A stretch of DNA of 64,000 bases from Marchantia polymorpha subsp. ruderalis (GCA_037833965.1 AP031351.1:2182501-2246500), one strand, 5' to 3'; positions 23,651 through 37,067 are shown, numbered from the stretch's first letter. Made by a program: numbers and translations. The notes: a model not told the origin generated them from the letters alone.

Positions 23651-26600
23651 ATGTAAAAACATTGTATATCCTCTTTGATTTTACATCATAGCAAAACCTT
23701 TATATCTAATAACTCCTTAATTTACAAATTACTTATAGTTTTTGAATATTTCAACTGTTATTTTACACTTTAAATAATTTGAGATGTTTTTTTAGTGTGA
23801 ATTGAAATTTTTTAAGTTGATCTCTTTTTAAAATTTTAATACTTTTGATTAAAATTATAATATTTTGAAAATAATTTTCTCTAAAGATTAATATGATAGT
23901 TGACATAAAATATATAATGTTGTAAAATTTTGTATATGGAAGTATAATTAATCTTGGATTAGATGAGATTTTTATTGAAAATCATAAAGCAGATTAATTT
24001 GATATTACAAATTCATTTCCAAATAGTTTATTTATTAAATCTTAAGTATGTATTGATTTTTTAGCTTCTAAGATTTGAATCCTGTTTTTTTCAAGATAAT
24101 TTTACAATTTTCATTAATTATTTTTATCATTAAATATGTACATAACCTTAAAAAACCTTAAATTAATCTGTGTAGTAATATGACATCATGCAGCACCATA
24201 CACAAAACCTTGGTATGGTGTTATAAAATTATTTTGTTTGTTTAGAACTTTATAGTCTCGGCATTTGAAAATGTACTTATTTTCGGAGTATTGAGATTTG
24301 TTTTACATACTGACATTTATAAAATATGCTAAAATATATAAAATTCATTTCAAATATTATTTTATCCACTTTTAGATAATTGTGTACATTTTCTTTAAAA
24401 AATTATGATTTAAATTTCATGCTTCTTCAATGCGTTTTTATTCTTTTTTTAAACTAGCAATTTGATGGAGGTGGTTAATTACATATATACCACACTATCT
24501 ATTGTAACTAATCTCTCTATTAAAAGTTCAAAAATTATATAATATGAAAAAGGATTGAAATATAAAATTGTAATGAACACAATATTTTCATTACAATTCT
24601 TTTTATTCATTTATTCTTCTCTTTATTTTTTCATCACATGTAATTTATAAACTACATAGATTGTATAAACTACATGTAAACATGTCAATGGAGTTTCAAT
24701 GTAAAACAACAAGAATTGTTACTATGGAAGAAGTCATTAATCATAATCATTGTCATGCTTATGATTAATGATGTTGCTTATATTTCATAATTTAGATAAG
24801 TAATAAAGTAAGAAGTTAAAACTTCCTTTTACATCAAGCGAGTGAATATAAGTTGAAAGTTTATTAGATTAAAGTAAAGTATAGAATGCTATATTAGAGA
24901 AATTTTGTTGAAGAAACTCAATGTGAGAGGTTAAACATGTGTTTGTATGTTTAAAACATAGAGCAATATTGTTTTACACATATCTAAATATTTACAGTCC
25001 AACGTAGCGATACTTATCCCTAGCAACCTAGAATGATACGCTATTGCACACTTTCTTTGAATATGTCAAAGTCCACGTCAATCAACATATAACTAAAAGA
25101 ATAAAAAAATTATTAGATTCGTACGATAGAATTGTAACCCTTTGTTCATGTTGATACACTTTACCCATCAAAGATAATAAACCTCTACAAATATGTGTCA
25201 AAATGTAACCAACTACTTTGCAAGAATTGTCGCCAAGATTCTGTAAATATAAAAAATATGTGTCATAGATTCAATATATTTTGTATTTTGCTGCCTTGAG
25301 TCTCTGTATTTTAGTTTTGCAATTTAAGGCTATTTACGTCTCTTAAATATGTGATTAAACCAAACCTCCTAAATTATGAGACTAGTCTGCAAAATTTCAA
25401 AATTAATCAAAACTAAATCTTGTGACGTACATAAATTAAAAATGTTTTCATGACAAAAACTGAATCTGTTTTTTGTAATACTTGTTGAATACAACAAAAA
25501 TTTGATTTTGCTACCAGTAGTAATATGACACGATACTTTGTCTCCATTGAATTTTCCACGAAAACCGACACGTACATTTTGTCTCCGTTGAACTTACCAC
25601 AAAAATCGACGCATCTTGTTTTTTTCCACCGTCTCGCCCTTTCACAAATTGCTTTTACTTCTACTCGTGTCATTTATTCCATTGACAAATAGATTTTGTG
25701 ATTTGAAGTGTCATGATGTTCACCGTATTGAGCTTTGAATTGGGGATTGTTGCTACAAAAGTTACAAAAGATCAATTCCTTTTCGATCTAGACACGAATT
25801 GAAACTCGGATTTCAAATAATTCAAATTGAAACGACAAGAGAAATGTTACATCAATATAATGTTCATCAATCAATACGCTCATCATGGCAAACAATGATG
25901 AGAGTAAGAAGTAAAGAGACATCATACACAAAATATCATGGTATGGCAAAGAGTGATGGGATTTAGAAGTAAAAATACTACTTACACAAAATGTCATAGA
26001 ATGACAAAGAAAAATGAAAGTAAAAAATGTATAGACAACCAACACAACATCTTATGATATGGCACATATTCCGTCTTGAATTGTATCAAAATCATCATCA
26101 AGTACAACATATAAATGCATAAATTGAATATCCAATTTTATCAAAGTATAAGAAGAATAAATATTTCTTGAATATACCAAGGAATGTTGAATTCTATTTC
26201 AACAAGCATTCCATATGCTTATATTCACAATCAAAGCTTTAATAGCGTTGAATATTATCCAAAAAAGGTTCTTAATTCAAAAAATGATGAAGAGTAAGAT
26301 GGAAAGCCAATCATTTTGACAAACGCTATGAAACTTTTCAACTATTATGGAAGATGTCTTCTATTGTGTCAAAATTAAGAACATACTTTGATTCAATCTT
26401 TGCATTAATCATACATCAACATGTTTTTCATTTCACCATATTGCAACTGTAATAAAAAATCATCAAACACGCATCAAGAAAGCAAAATTAGTGAGATTGA
26501 ATGATCACATAGTTGGCCATTATATCCGCATCATTGTTGGCACAAACATTCAAATTATTGCCAATATTCTAGCACATCTTGAAGTGTGAACCTTCATCGC

Positions 26601-29194
26601 CATTTGATGAAAATGAACATCATGTCACAATTTCCTCGACATAAACTTTTGAGTATGTGTTAAAGCATACTTGATAATTTGCAGCTTGTCGTAGTTTCAT
26701 ATTTTGATCGCCACACAATGATTTAGACGGTGAATATGATCATGAAAATTTTGAATTGTTTGAACAAACTTTAAAGTGATAAATTACTTAGCGTTGCAAT
26801 TGATGATGAGTGAACAAATACTAGACATGCTAGTAGAATTGTGACTCTTCTTGAAAAAGAAGCTACTCATACAATTTTTTGTACATGATGTCCGCTTCAT
26901 CAAGTTGATGTCCGCCTCATCAAGTTCATATTGTGATCAAATCATGTACTACAACCTCCGAGCTAACTCTCGTTCAGGTTTACCTCAAATGGCTTTGCGG
27001 TAGCTCATCATGTTTCAAGAAGACTAGGATTATCCTTCATGGACATGTTACAAACACCATCTCACACAATCACTCACTTTATCACTTTACTTCACACACA
27101 TCGATACTCCAAGATACTGAAATTGTCATTCTTTCATATATGAATTAAGTCCCTACACATGAAATCTAAACTTGCTTGAGAGTTTACTCGCTAGCTCTAT
27201 ATATATATATATATATTACTTGAAGATTTACCATAGTAACAAATGATTATTTGTATCTAACTTTCTTTAAAAAAAAAAAACTATAATTAGTTTGACTAGT
27301 TATCAATAAGTTACAACAATGTCATTGGTATCCTAAACCTTCCAGATGTTTACTAATCTCTATATTGAGTTGACGACATGCTATTTGTACCTTTTCAACT
27401 TCTAGAACCTCCACTTGACATAAAGTCAACATTAGACTTAGTCTAACCAATGAAATGAAGTCTCCATTACTTAGTCAAATCAATCAAAATTACACTGAAG
27501 TCAAAAATATTTTTTCTTGGAATCTAGACTTTTGTACAAGACAAAATAGAAGTGCTCACTTAAATCTTCTAGAATTTCTTTTGTTATTTTACCAAGTATA
27601 GACATTATAGCTAAACATAGTTTTAACTTCATAAACTTAGTCATAACTAGCTAGACTTAGTCATTACTAGCTAAATTTGTCATAACTAAACTAATCATAA
27701 TTAACTCATTTGCTACTTCTAGTTCTATTTGTCACATATAGCATCCAGTCTTAAAGTTTCAAAAGTGGAGAATATTACAAAATGGCTCATGCTTTCTCTC
27801 TACACCTTATTACTGAACATCTTATTACTGAGATGTTCAATAAATGTTCAAAGGATTCAAATCGTTGGACATATTTTAAAAACATGATATGTTGGATGAT
27901 TGACACACGTCGACGTTTGCTTGTTCATATCAAAGCAAAGCGGTCTGTTTGTGATTTGTAGTAGATGAATCATCACGACAATCATTGTTCTTGAATTATC
28001 ATTATGACTTACCACATTGATCATTTTATAGTCAAGTTACATGATTTTGTTGGAGTAGCAAATTGAAATCAACAAAGTGAGACTTATATCTATTACATGA
28101 TGATGGCGGACAATAAATATTACAAGCGTGAACGATGATGAATCACAATAAGTAATGTAATTGCACACATTCATGATCAAGGATCTAGGATCTGAAATTT
28201 GTTTAATCGTATGTTTTCTTATGAAAGTACAGGAATTGTGAAGTAAATTGCTAATTACAGCTTTAATAAGATGAAAATATTTGCAATTTTCAAGTAGAAA
28301 AAGACATCCAAAATGAATATAGAATGTATGTGGCGCATCATGTGATTGTATGACAAATTGATTAATATGCGCACAGGAGAATTCATTACAAATGTATTTT
28401 GATCCATATCGTGATTTTATAAAACAATTTCTGAGCAAGTAGTATGTTGATATGGTATATATCAAGCATATATCAAGCTTTTTGGGCAAGTAGTATATTT
28501 CTCCATGCTTACAACTCCAAGAGTAAGTAAAAATTAAAATTTATAGTCATGATCATGCCACAAACTTCATTGATACATGGAATGATTTGAATGATCAGTT
28601 TGATTATCTATGTCGATTCCATGGAGTGTTGGTTGTCGCATTTGCTAACATTAGTTCTTCAAAATCTGATGTTTTCATATTAAAAAGACAAAAGAACGAT
28701 CGTCGCACTACATTGACACACTTGTCATTAGAAAATATATTACAGAGTAAACAACATAAGCAATTGAGTTCAATCCATGGGCGTTTGTAATATTTTGAAA
28801 TTTGGAGTATAGTAAAGATAAAATTGACGTAAGTTCTTTAGGTCAAATTTGGAGCATCAATATTCAAGCCAAATGATATGTAGATTTGAATTGAGTTGAA
28901 TTCATGTGCATCCTTAGGATTTCAATCGACAAAAGTTCTTATCAAGATCAAATTCAAATGATCATGCTTCAAGCCAAATGCTTGTGTAGATTTCAATTGA
29001 GTTCAATTCAAGTGAGTCTTTAAGATTTTAATTAAATTCAAGTTATGTGTGCGTTGAATATTGAAGATTTTATAATTTCAATTGATACAAAGAAACAATG
29101 CTGATCTAGTTCTCAAACCTGCTGATCGCAAGAAACTCATGTCGATGAAACATACTTAGGGGAAGTTGCAACAACTTGTCCAATTATTTCCGAA

Positions 29195-29262
29195 GTCTCA
29201 TAGGAGGAAAGATAATTAGCACAAAGTGAGGTATAACTAGCCGCTTCCCGTCTAAAACAGTG
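29195..29262. repeat. Solo relative of the 57.6-kb repeat family
   Basis: The reverse complement of this segment contains AGCGGCTAGTTAT, CTCACTTT and GCTAATTATC in the same order and spacing as the repeats at 57552-57738 and 58458-58544. It is probably a fragment or one end of a related element. It lies about 500 bp upstream of the hAT coding remnant, so it might mark that element's left end, but I could not find a matching right end. Confidence 0.55.
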
Positions 29263-29759
29263 AATGACATATGAAGATGATACGTGTGAATGACCAAGTC
29301 AAGTATTCAACTAATTTGACATAGATTTGAAGCATATGTTGAAATTAGAGGTGACAAGTGCATAACTCAAGGCTGGCACGACGCGGTTATAGTAGGTCAA
29401 GTATTATTAGGTTTTAGAGATCAGCCCGATGTCTCTGAGCTCACATAAATGGGATTTAATTTGATTTTCGTGAGGTGGGTCCTATGACTATAATATTATT
29501 ATATCGTTTGCGTTGATATATACTAATGCCTTTAATTTGCCGCATTGTTAAGTAAGATTTAGCAAGACGTCAATCATATCTAGCGAGGGTTTAGAGTGCT
29601 TGAATTCCTTGCTTTACTTTGGAGTTTTTAGTTTTCTAATTCATGATCATTTCCCTCGGACTCGTTGTCGTCATTCGTCTCATTCGGTCGTGAAATCTTC
29701 AACTGACAATGCAATCGCAAGTGATGTCGTTTGCTTCAATCCAATCTGTTACCATGGAA

Positions 29760-31682
29760 CTAGATGAAACTTAGGGATGCAAACGTGGTCGTTCTACGAG
29801 CATGGTTAGGATCTGGAGTGTCATATGCAAGCACTGTAGCAATCTCGTCAATCATCATAAAAAGAACGAATCAGTCAACACGCACCTCAACATGTGTCTG
29901 AAGTTCCGCACGTTCATGAATGAACTGAAAGATGCAAATCGCGTAGACTAATTTGTTCTCAACAAGAAGCAGGTATTTGTAGAGCGTGAAAATTTGCCAA
30001 ATATGAGCCATATCGCTATCAAGGCATTTAGAGATCGATCAAAGATTACGCGCTCCCGAGTGTGTCGTATGTCGAGAAATATGAGTTTCAAAAGCCGATT
30101 GCCATGCATTACTTCGCCACCGGCACCTTCTTCCAGCACATCGGAGACGTATATTTAATTGAGGCTATCAAGATGCTTCGTTCTGATGATGGATTGCTCT
30201 CGAGTCGAAAGCAGCTGGCGATTACTGAAGGCGAAGGTCGATGCTTGCATGAAGTATCCTTTGACATGCCTCATCACAGACGGATGGTCTAACATCAAGA
30301 ACAACGCAATCATTAACTATATGACCATCTCTTTCAGTTTGTATCTAGAGGCAGTGCTAACGAAGTAGCAAGGACACATTTGTGTCCTTGCTAGTTCATT
30401 GTCAACGACGTCGAATGTGTGATCAAGACGTATGAGAGCATGACGTTTGTAGGCGAGGTAACGGACAACATAAGCGTGAACAAGAAGGTTTGAAGAGTGT
30501 TACGCGACAAGTTCTTGTACCGCTTCTTTCAAGACTGCACATCACACGAGCTGCACTTGTTTGTGAAGGATATAATCTATGCGACAAAGATAAAAAAAGC
30601 GGACGACGACACGACAATGTATCTGGTTGACTATCAGTTCGAGGAGATGTTGCTTTTCATCTACAAGTGCAAAGATATCGTGAAGTTCTATCACAATCAT
30701 CATGTGATCAAGACGCAACTCAAAGAGATGCAGAAAACTCCGAGTGCTCGGAGCCTCGTTCATCCATGTCCCACGTGCTGGAGCATCATCAAACAGACGT
30801 GCAAGACCTTGCTCACTTCAGAACAACATATGCACACGATCGTCTCTGCACGCCACTTCATGAAGCTAACGGTCGCCCAAGTCAAGGAGTGCACACGATC
30901 GTCTCTGCACGCCACTTCATGAAGCTAACGGTCGCCCAAGTCAAGGAGTGCACAAAGGTCAAGTAAACTATCTCGGATCCAAAATTTGTTGACCTTTTGA
31001 AAAAGGCGATCAAGATATTGGCGCCTCTTGACATCTTTATTGTCAAGTATCAATCCGACAAGGTTTCCATCTCGGAGGTGATGCCACATTTCCATGCATT
31101 GCCCCTTGAGTTCTGGAAGCTGCTTGCCGCCAATATCATCAACGAGAACGAGCTCGCATATTTGACAAAAACAAGCGTCTTGCAATTGATGTTTATGTCC
31201 GGCAACACACACGATTTGACCTACATGCTTGACCCATGGCTTATTGCGGAGATAATGCTGAGGCAAAATCGTGAAGTGCTTGAAGACATCATGTTCCGAT
31301 TTCCTGCTGATGATGAGCCGTGCGAATTTGTAGACGAAGCGTGAGCGCAAATCATCTTCAAGTAGTATATCGAGATCGTTATCGCCGCGCCCAAAGCGAA
31401 GGAGGAGGAATCGATGCGATACACAATGCTATCCAAAGGCCACAAGACCGTTTTGCAGTAGTGGTTAGTAGATGGCAAATATTGGCCATGTATTGGCGAA
31501 GTGTGGCCATCAAGCTTTTCAACATGGCGACGTCTAGTGCCGCCTTAGAGCAAAATTGTTCGACAATGAGCTTCTATTCAAAATTGAATAACTCATTGAT
31601 CCCCAAAGAGCGTCAACAAGCTCACATTCATCAACAACTTGTTGATCTTCTACAATTAAGATGTGTAGGAGGATGGATATGA
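29760..31682 (+). pseudogene. Decayed hAT-family transposase (BED finger, DUF659, hAT dimerisation)
   Basis: This is a plain DNA transposon gene that moved by cut and paste. Pieces occur in order on the plus strand. A BED-type zinc finger (CKHC ... THLNMC) lies at about 29810-29900. A DUF659-like segment at about 30060-30370 contains PLTCLITDGWSN. A middle part at about 30497-30830 contains CTSHELHLFVKDI and HPCPTCW. Later segments at 30997-31344 and 31400-31682 end in the C-terminal dimerisation region (MYWRSVAIKLFNMATSSAALEQN). Reading moves between frames and meets several stops, and a 59-bp tandem duplication at 30832-30949 itself shifts the frame. The copy is therefore inactive. Terminal repeats and target duplication were not found. 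Confidence 0.82.
30832..30949. repeat. 59-bp exact tandem duplication inside the hAT remnant
   Basis: Units 30832-30890 and 30891-30949 are identical by eye, starting GCACACGATCGTCTCTGCAC. Because 59 is not a multiple of three, the second unit changes the frame. The identity suggests it arose after or late in the decay of the element. Confidence 0.93.
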
Positions 31683-32200
31683 AACGGATGATTGCGACAT
31701 CGAATAGAGAGTCTCTATTCACTGTCGCAATGACAAGTCTTAGTCTCTATAAGAGACTTCCACTTGTCATTTTTGCTTGATGAATTAATTTAAGAGAGAT
31801 CCACTTGTCAACTAAAAAATCCATCAAATATTAGGTTTTATTGTATTAAACTATCAAACCCATTGATTTTGCAAAAATTTACTAGTTTTAGCCACCATGG
31901 CATCCCTGTCATTGTTAGTTTGAGTAATGGTTGGATCATTAATGAATTTGGTTGTGGTATTGATGGCCAAATAACATGCATTTAAAAAATAATTTAAATA
32001 CATATATGTTAAAATTCATCATCTTAGATGTTTATGCTCTTGATTTAACTAACAATTGAACTATGAATCATTTATTACAAATTTTTTTTTTATATTCACA
32101 ATCTATATTCATATATCTTTCAATCTACTAATGTGTCTATATAATTTCAAAATAATATAATATCCAATTCCCAATGTTCAAGAGAAATAGAAATATTAAA

Positions 32201-33157
32201 TATACCGATTTCCTTGTATGATATTCATCCACTTGGCGTCGGCAAAACTCTCTCGCCCGCAATCTTCGTGGCTCCACGAAACAAAATTACGGTTCGTGTC
32301 GTGCAACGAAGCGAGGGAGGAGAGGAACGAGGAGAGAAGAGCGCAACCGAATGGATTTCTTTAGCAGGCCTGCTAAAGAAAGGCCGAAGCGTGGAAGCGT
32401 ATCGACAGCGACCCGTTCGCTGTCAACGGAAACTTTTCGAGCTTTTGAAATTTGGCGTTTCGAATGGGGACGATCTGCTGCATGCATGCAGGCGGCATGA
32501 CTCACGGCGTCCCTTCCCCTCCCTTCCCGTCACATTCCTCCAGTTTGCTCGATACGTTTGGTGTCGAGAACCGGCAAGCGACCGGCAAGCGCAGTCACTG
32601 TCTCTCTCGTAGTACGTAGCAGCGGCAGCTCCGAATCCCGAGGGAAGGGATTCTGAAGGAGAAGAGCAAGAGACGAGCGCCATCGCTCTGTGCTCGCGAA
32701 GCTCGGATCAGCAGCAGCTGCTGCTTCCCGTCGCCGCAAATTTTCCATTCCATTCTTGTACTGTCTAGTCTTACGTTCTTGACACCACTGCACTGCACTG
32801 CAAGGCATTTCAGTTCGATTCGGATCGGAGGAGCCTGAGACGACACGTGATGGCGAATAATAGCAGCAGCCGAAATGGGATTTGAGCACGAGCCTGTCCT
32901 ACTTTGCCGCGCGTGCATTTCGACAGACGGACAGACAGACGTAGAGAAAGGCGCGTGACAAGTCTCTCTCATTGTAGCAGTGCTAATCTAGATTTTCCCA
33001 CCACGTCGGTCGAGCTTTCTTCCAACAAATGCCGTATCGTCTCGTGCATTCCTTCCGACCACTCGCTGCGCTTCTCTGAAGCATCGAGCCACCGAAAGGG
33101 AGAGAGAGTTAGTGTGGAGGAGCAACAATCAGCGCAGTGGGAGCGCGAGCAGGAGCG
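32201..33157. promoter_or_regulatory. GC-rich upstream region of the CTL gene
   Basis: The sequence changes abruptly from AT-rich to GC-rich near 32200. It contains pyrimidine-rich tracts (for example CCCTTCCCCTCCCTTCCC near 32511), CpG-rich stretches and a GAGAGAGAG purine run at about 33100-33112, just before the start codon. Overlapping ORFs on both strands look like composition effects. It probably contains the promoter and 5'UTR. No clear TATA box was found. Confidence 0.5.
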
Positions 33158-35255
33158 ATGGCAGGAACTTTTGTAAGTGCGACGAGAGAGACGAGAAGGC
33201 GAGGGGAGGGACGAAGGAGTTGTCTTGGTGGATTTGATGTCGCCTCGTGCAAATGCGGGGACAGCAGAGGGAGGGAGGGAGGGAGGATTGACGATGTGTG
33301 GAATTGCGCGTGCAGGTGGTGGAGGATCCGGAGGCGCAGATGAAACGGGGCGCGGGCGCAGGCGCAGACAGGAAGTGGAGGGACTGGTGGGCGGCGCTGC
33401 TGTACGTGGTGCATCTGCTGGCCGTGGGGGCGCTGGCGGTGTGGTTCGGAGTGGGCGCCGTGCTGGACTCGGACCGCGACGACCGCGACGCGTCCATGTA
33501 CAACATCAAGTACTGGGCGCCACAGCTCGGCGCCGTCATCCTCTTCGCCGCCGTCTTCTCCTTCCTCTGGATTTCGCTCGTCAAATATTTCCCCGTGGGC
33601 ATGATCAAGTTCGCGCTCTGGGCCGGCGTCGTCGTCAATTTGGTGCTGGGCATTCTCGTCCTCGCCTCGCGCACTCAGAACAGCGTCCTCGTGGGCATAG
33701 TCTTCATCCTCTTCGCCGTCCTCCAGGCTTTCTACGCGTACTGGGTCCGATTTCGGTACGTGGCTTCGAAACTTAACTTGCCAGCTTTCGTGCCGCCGAT
33801 GATGTTGATTCTGAGCTCACTTCGATTCGGTTGATTTTGGGTTGGATTGGATTGGATTTGCAGGGTTCCGTTCGCAGCAGCGCTCATTACGAAAGTGATC
33901 ATGGTCACGGGCCAGTATCCGGCGTGCTACATCGTCTCGTACTTGGCCGTGTTCGTGTCGGTGGGATGGATTGCGCTGTGGAGCTTCGGAGCATCGGGAG
34001 CCATCGCCACCATGTCCAATGCGGCGGCGATCGTGTTCGGGCTGCTGGTGAGCCTGTACTGGACCATGGAGGTGATCAGGAATGTCGTGCATGTGACGGT
34101 CGCGGGGACAGTGGGGACTTTCTACTTTCAGCAGCACAATATGCCTCGCAATCCCACCGTCCATGCATTCCGCCGTTCTGTCACCACTTCTTTCGGCAGC
34201 GTCTGCCTCGGGTCTCTCATCGTGGCCATTCTCGAAGCTATCCGGATGATGGTTCGTGTTCTTCCCAAATCGTTGTTCATTCGATCCTTGTAATGCTGCT
34301 CTGATTCCGGTGGGTGATAGCCTGATGTGCCACCCTTCTGCCTTCATGCAGGTCCAAGGCTTGAGAGGCCAGTGCAATGAATTCGTCGTCTGTTGCCTGT
34401 CTTGCCTTCTGGGCATAATCGAAAACCTCATTCAGTATTTCAACAAGTGGGCCTACATCCAGGTAGGCCAAGTGGTGGAATGCCAAACCTTATCCCAGTG
34501 TTATAAAATCAAAATGTGTGCGGGCAGGGTTTGTGACCCAGTTGGAAAAACAACGCAGTCCGTTTCATTGCATCGCAGAAACCTTTCTTTATACCCAGAA
34601 TGGTGATGGAACTTCGCTGTGACTTAGAAGAAGCTTGACACTAGACCGTTTGTGGCATTCGAGAGAACTGAATTCAGTTCATACAAATTTTCTGATCGGT
34701 CGGAAGAGTATTGAAGGAGATTTTCTTGTGAGTGTTTCAGGTTGCACTTTACGGGAAACCTTTCGTAAGAGCGTCCAAGGACACATGGGCCATGTTCAAG
34801 GCTCAGGGATTGGATGTCCTGATCAATGACGACCTCACAAGTACTGTCCTGTGGATCGGTTGTATCATCGGCGGTGTTTTGAGCGCTCTGCTTGGTGGCT
34901 TGTGGACTTATTTTCACGTCACCAATACGCAGGAAAAGATGACGGTTTCCGTCGTGGTTCTGTCTTTCTTCATCGGCTACTTCATCGTAGGCGCACTTCC
35001 TTTCCGTCCTTTTATTCTTCGGGGTTGTCAGCTTGAGTGCAATGCATCTGATAACATAAGATAGTGTTACGGATGTGGGCTCTGACACCTCTCCTGTTCT
35101 GATGGATGCAGACACACTTGACCATGGCAGTCATCAATAGCGGAGTGGCGTCTTACTACGTCTGCTTTGCAGAAGACCCTGCCACTCTGAGAAGAAATGA
35201 TCCTGAATTTTATGAAATCATGTGGTCTCGCCAAGGCAATCTCCGAGGAGGCTGA
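33158..35255 (+). CDS. Choline transporter-like protein (SLC44/CTL family)
   Basis: The family comprises multi-pass membrane proteins linked in plants to choline transport and plasmodesma and sieve-plate development. Six exons: 33158-33172, 33316-33755, 33864-34251, 34352-34462, 34741-34986, 35112-35255, giving 447 residues with consistent phases. The 15-nt first exon encodes MAGTF. Starting instead inside exon 2 would leave no upstream ATG with a family-like leader, so this start is preferred. About ten hydrophobic segments are visible, beginning WWAALLYVVHLLAVGALAVW. Family hallmarks include MEVIRNVVHVTVAGTVGTFYF, NEFVVCCLSCLLGIIENLIQYFNKWAYIQVALYGK and VASYYVCFAEDP near the C-terminus. It sits at the junction of the AT-rich block and a GC-rich island. 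Length is typical for short plant CTLs. The substrate is inferred from the family only. Confidence 0.95.
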
Positions 35256-36086
35256 AGAGCGATCCAGCTCCCGGCTTCCAGCAAAGGATTCCTTATCGTG
35301 TGACATCTGAAAGTACGGATTCCACCCATCCCCGCTCCATGCCTGTGAGTGAACCAAGAAAAATCACAGATTCGTCACTGGAAAAACTACTTATGGTGAA
35401 GGAGTTGGTGCGGGAGGCAGCAGCGGTTCGATTATCATTCGGGCCAAGCTTCTCCCCCTTGGAGGACACGTACGATGACGTGACGGGCTGGGCTCGAGGC
35501 TGCTTCGGTGACGATCGGTCAGAGGAACTTTCCCAGAAGAAAGGGAAGAGGGAAAGAGGACTGAGATCTCGTCGCTCCTTTCTGAAGGAAAACTGTAATA
35601 TATATCCATTCCAGCGAATGGCGTGCTCTTTTCGCCCTCCAGGCTTTTAAAGCTCTGGCATCAGACATTACTGATGTCACAATCGCCTGCTGCTGGCTGC
35701 TCCGAGCCTACTACAAGCTACCCTATTGGCCGGCCGATTGCGAGACAGAGCTGGGACTTTTTAACTATTTTTGCCTGAAGAATAAAGTCGTTTCTGCATC
35801 AGTCAGTAGTAGTAGTTTGAACAGTAGAGGGCTGTACAGCAGCGCAAGATTCTCCTTGCCCTTCCCGTGCCGGGAAGGGAAGGACGAGTCGGTTTTTTGT
35901 TCCCCGGAAGTCATCAGCAACGACGATCTGCTAGACTCGTACGTAGTTTAATCGAATGTGCCTGCAATGTTCTTCAGGGACCAATGTCGAGCTTCTGTGT
36001 ACAACAATGTTCTACGTCGGTTTGCTGCTCAAACAATCTAGATGGAAATTGGCCCAATTTCAGGCATGTCCGGCACAGTGTACGGG

Positions 36087-36148
36087 AGAAGGTTGAGGGC
36101 CAAGTAGAACCTTGTTGAGAAGGTTGAGGGCCAAGTAGAACCTTGTTG
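36087..36148. repeat. 31-bp exact tandem duplication
   Basis: Two identical 31-bp units, 36087-36117 and 36118-36148, start AGAAGGTTGAGGGCCAAGTA. Lack of divergence suggests recent origin. It lies outside any supported gene. Confidence 0.92.
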
Positions 36149-37011
36149 TGTACACCGTATCAATGGGTGAGATGATGGTAGATGACAGGAAAGACGAAAC
36201 ATATTCTAATGATTGTGGACAGCACTCGTTGGCCGAGACTGTCGTCCTTCAGAATAACGGTTCTTTTCAGTAACATACATGGAGTGGAGAGACCTGAACG
36301 TACAGAAATGGCACATGCCCTTCTCTTTTGCGCAAATTCTACCCTTGAAACGTACGATGGCAGATGCCTCGTGGCACAATCCTATGAACCAAACTTGTAT
36401 GCATGTAACCTGGAACCTTACACTAACCATACTGTTATGGGATATCGCGAGTAGGACCCACCGGAAAGTAGTGACACGAGGCAGGGTAATGGATGTGGGA
36501 TGTCTTGACTGGTAGGATGTACTGAAGAATCAGAACCAGTTCTGACAGTTTGTCAAATGGTACTGAAAGCCTCGTCTGAGATTTAGTGTAATCTTGCTCA
36601 CTCTGAAAGCTGCGCGTTACTCCAGACTCAAACTAGGACTTTACACGACAAACTATGGTTAGTGTAATGTTTACACTAGTACTCAACCCTTGTATCAGTA
36701 CAGAGTGGAGGAGAAATCTGAATGTTTTAGTGTTTCAATCGTACTTCGACGGTGTGTGGAAGGGTATCGATGGTCTAGACGAATACATACACTTTGTAGA
36801 TATTCGTCTCTACAAATGAAGTGGATTTGTGATATTAATCAAAATCTCAGATTTGTTGTATGCTGAGCTTGAAAACGGAGAAACATACAGCTGGAGATTA
36901 AGTTTGTCATGAGAGTTCTGAAAGGCCTTCTAATGCCGAAATGTAAATTTCGTAAGCGTAATGCGTATTCCTGACCTGACTGGCTGGTTGGAGGAGAGGA
37001 GGCAAGCAGAG

Positions 37012-37067
37012 CATCCTCGTATCTTTAACGTTTTGTTCGGTGTCAAAACGTTAGAAATACGAGGATG
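37012..37067. repeat. 24-bp inverted repeat, 8-nt loop
   Basis: Arms 37012-37035 and 37044-37067 are complementary except at two positions; the left arm begins CATCCTCGTATC and the right arm ends ATACGAGGATG. RNA from this region would form a stable short hairpin. It lies in intergenic DNA between CTL and the vasohibin gene. Confidence 0.85.

Larger units (their letters stand above)
21541..32200. other. 10.6-kb AT-rich gene-poor block
   Basis: The block is very AT-rich with dense in-frame stops on both strands. Only two features stand out: an inverted-repeat element at 22989-23640, which is richer in GC, and a decayed hAT transposase at about 29760-31680. Smaller items are an 18-bp direct duplication near 26888-26930, a TA microsatellite near 27200-27218 and an A-run near 27268. 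No host gene is evident. Confidence 0.75.

Noticed and set aside
21541-32200. LTR retroelement or virus-derived sequence in the AT-rich block
   Set aside because: No reverse transcriptase, integrase, capsid-like segment or long terminal repeats were recognised; the only coding remnant is hAT-type.
33298-33834. Alternative CTL start inside exon 2
   Set aside because: The codon at 33298 is a weak candidate within the intron/exon border, whereas the ATG at 33158 with a GTAAGT donor gives a clean in-phase 15-nt first exon.
35222-35650. 142-codon ORF overlapping the CTL 3' end
   Set aside because: It overlaps the well-supported CTL stop in another frame and lies in its probable 3'UTR.
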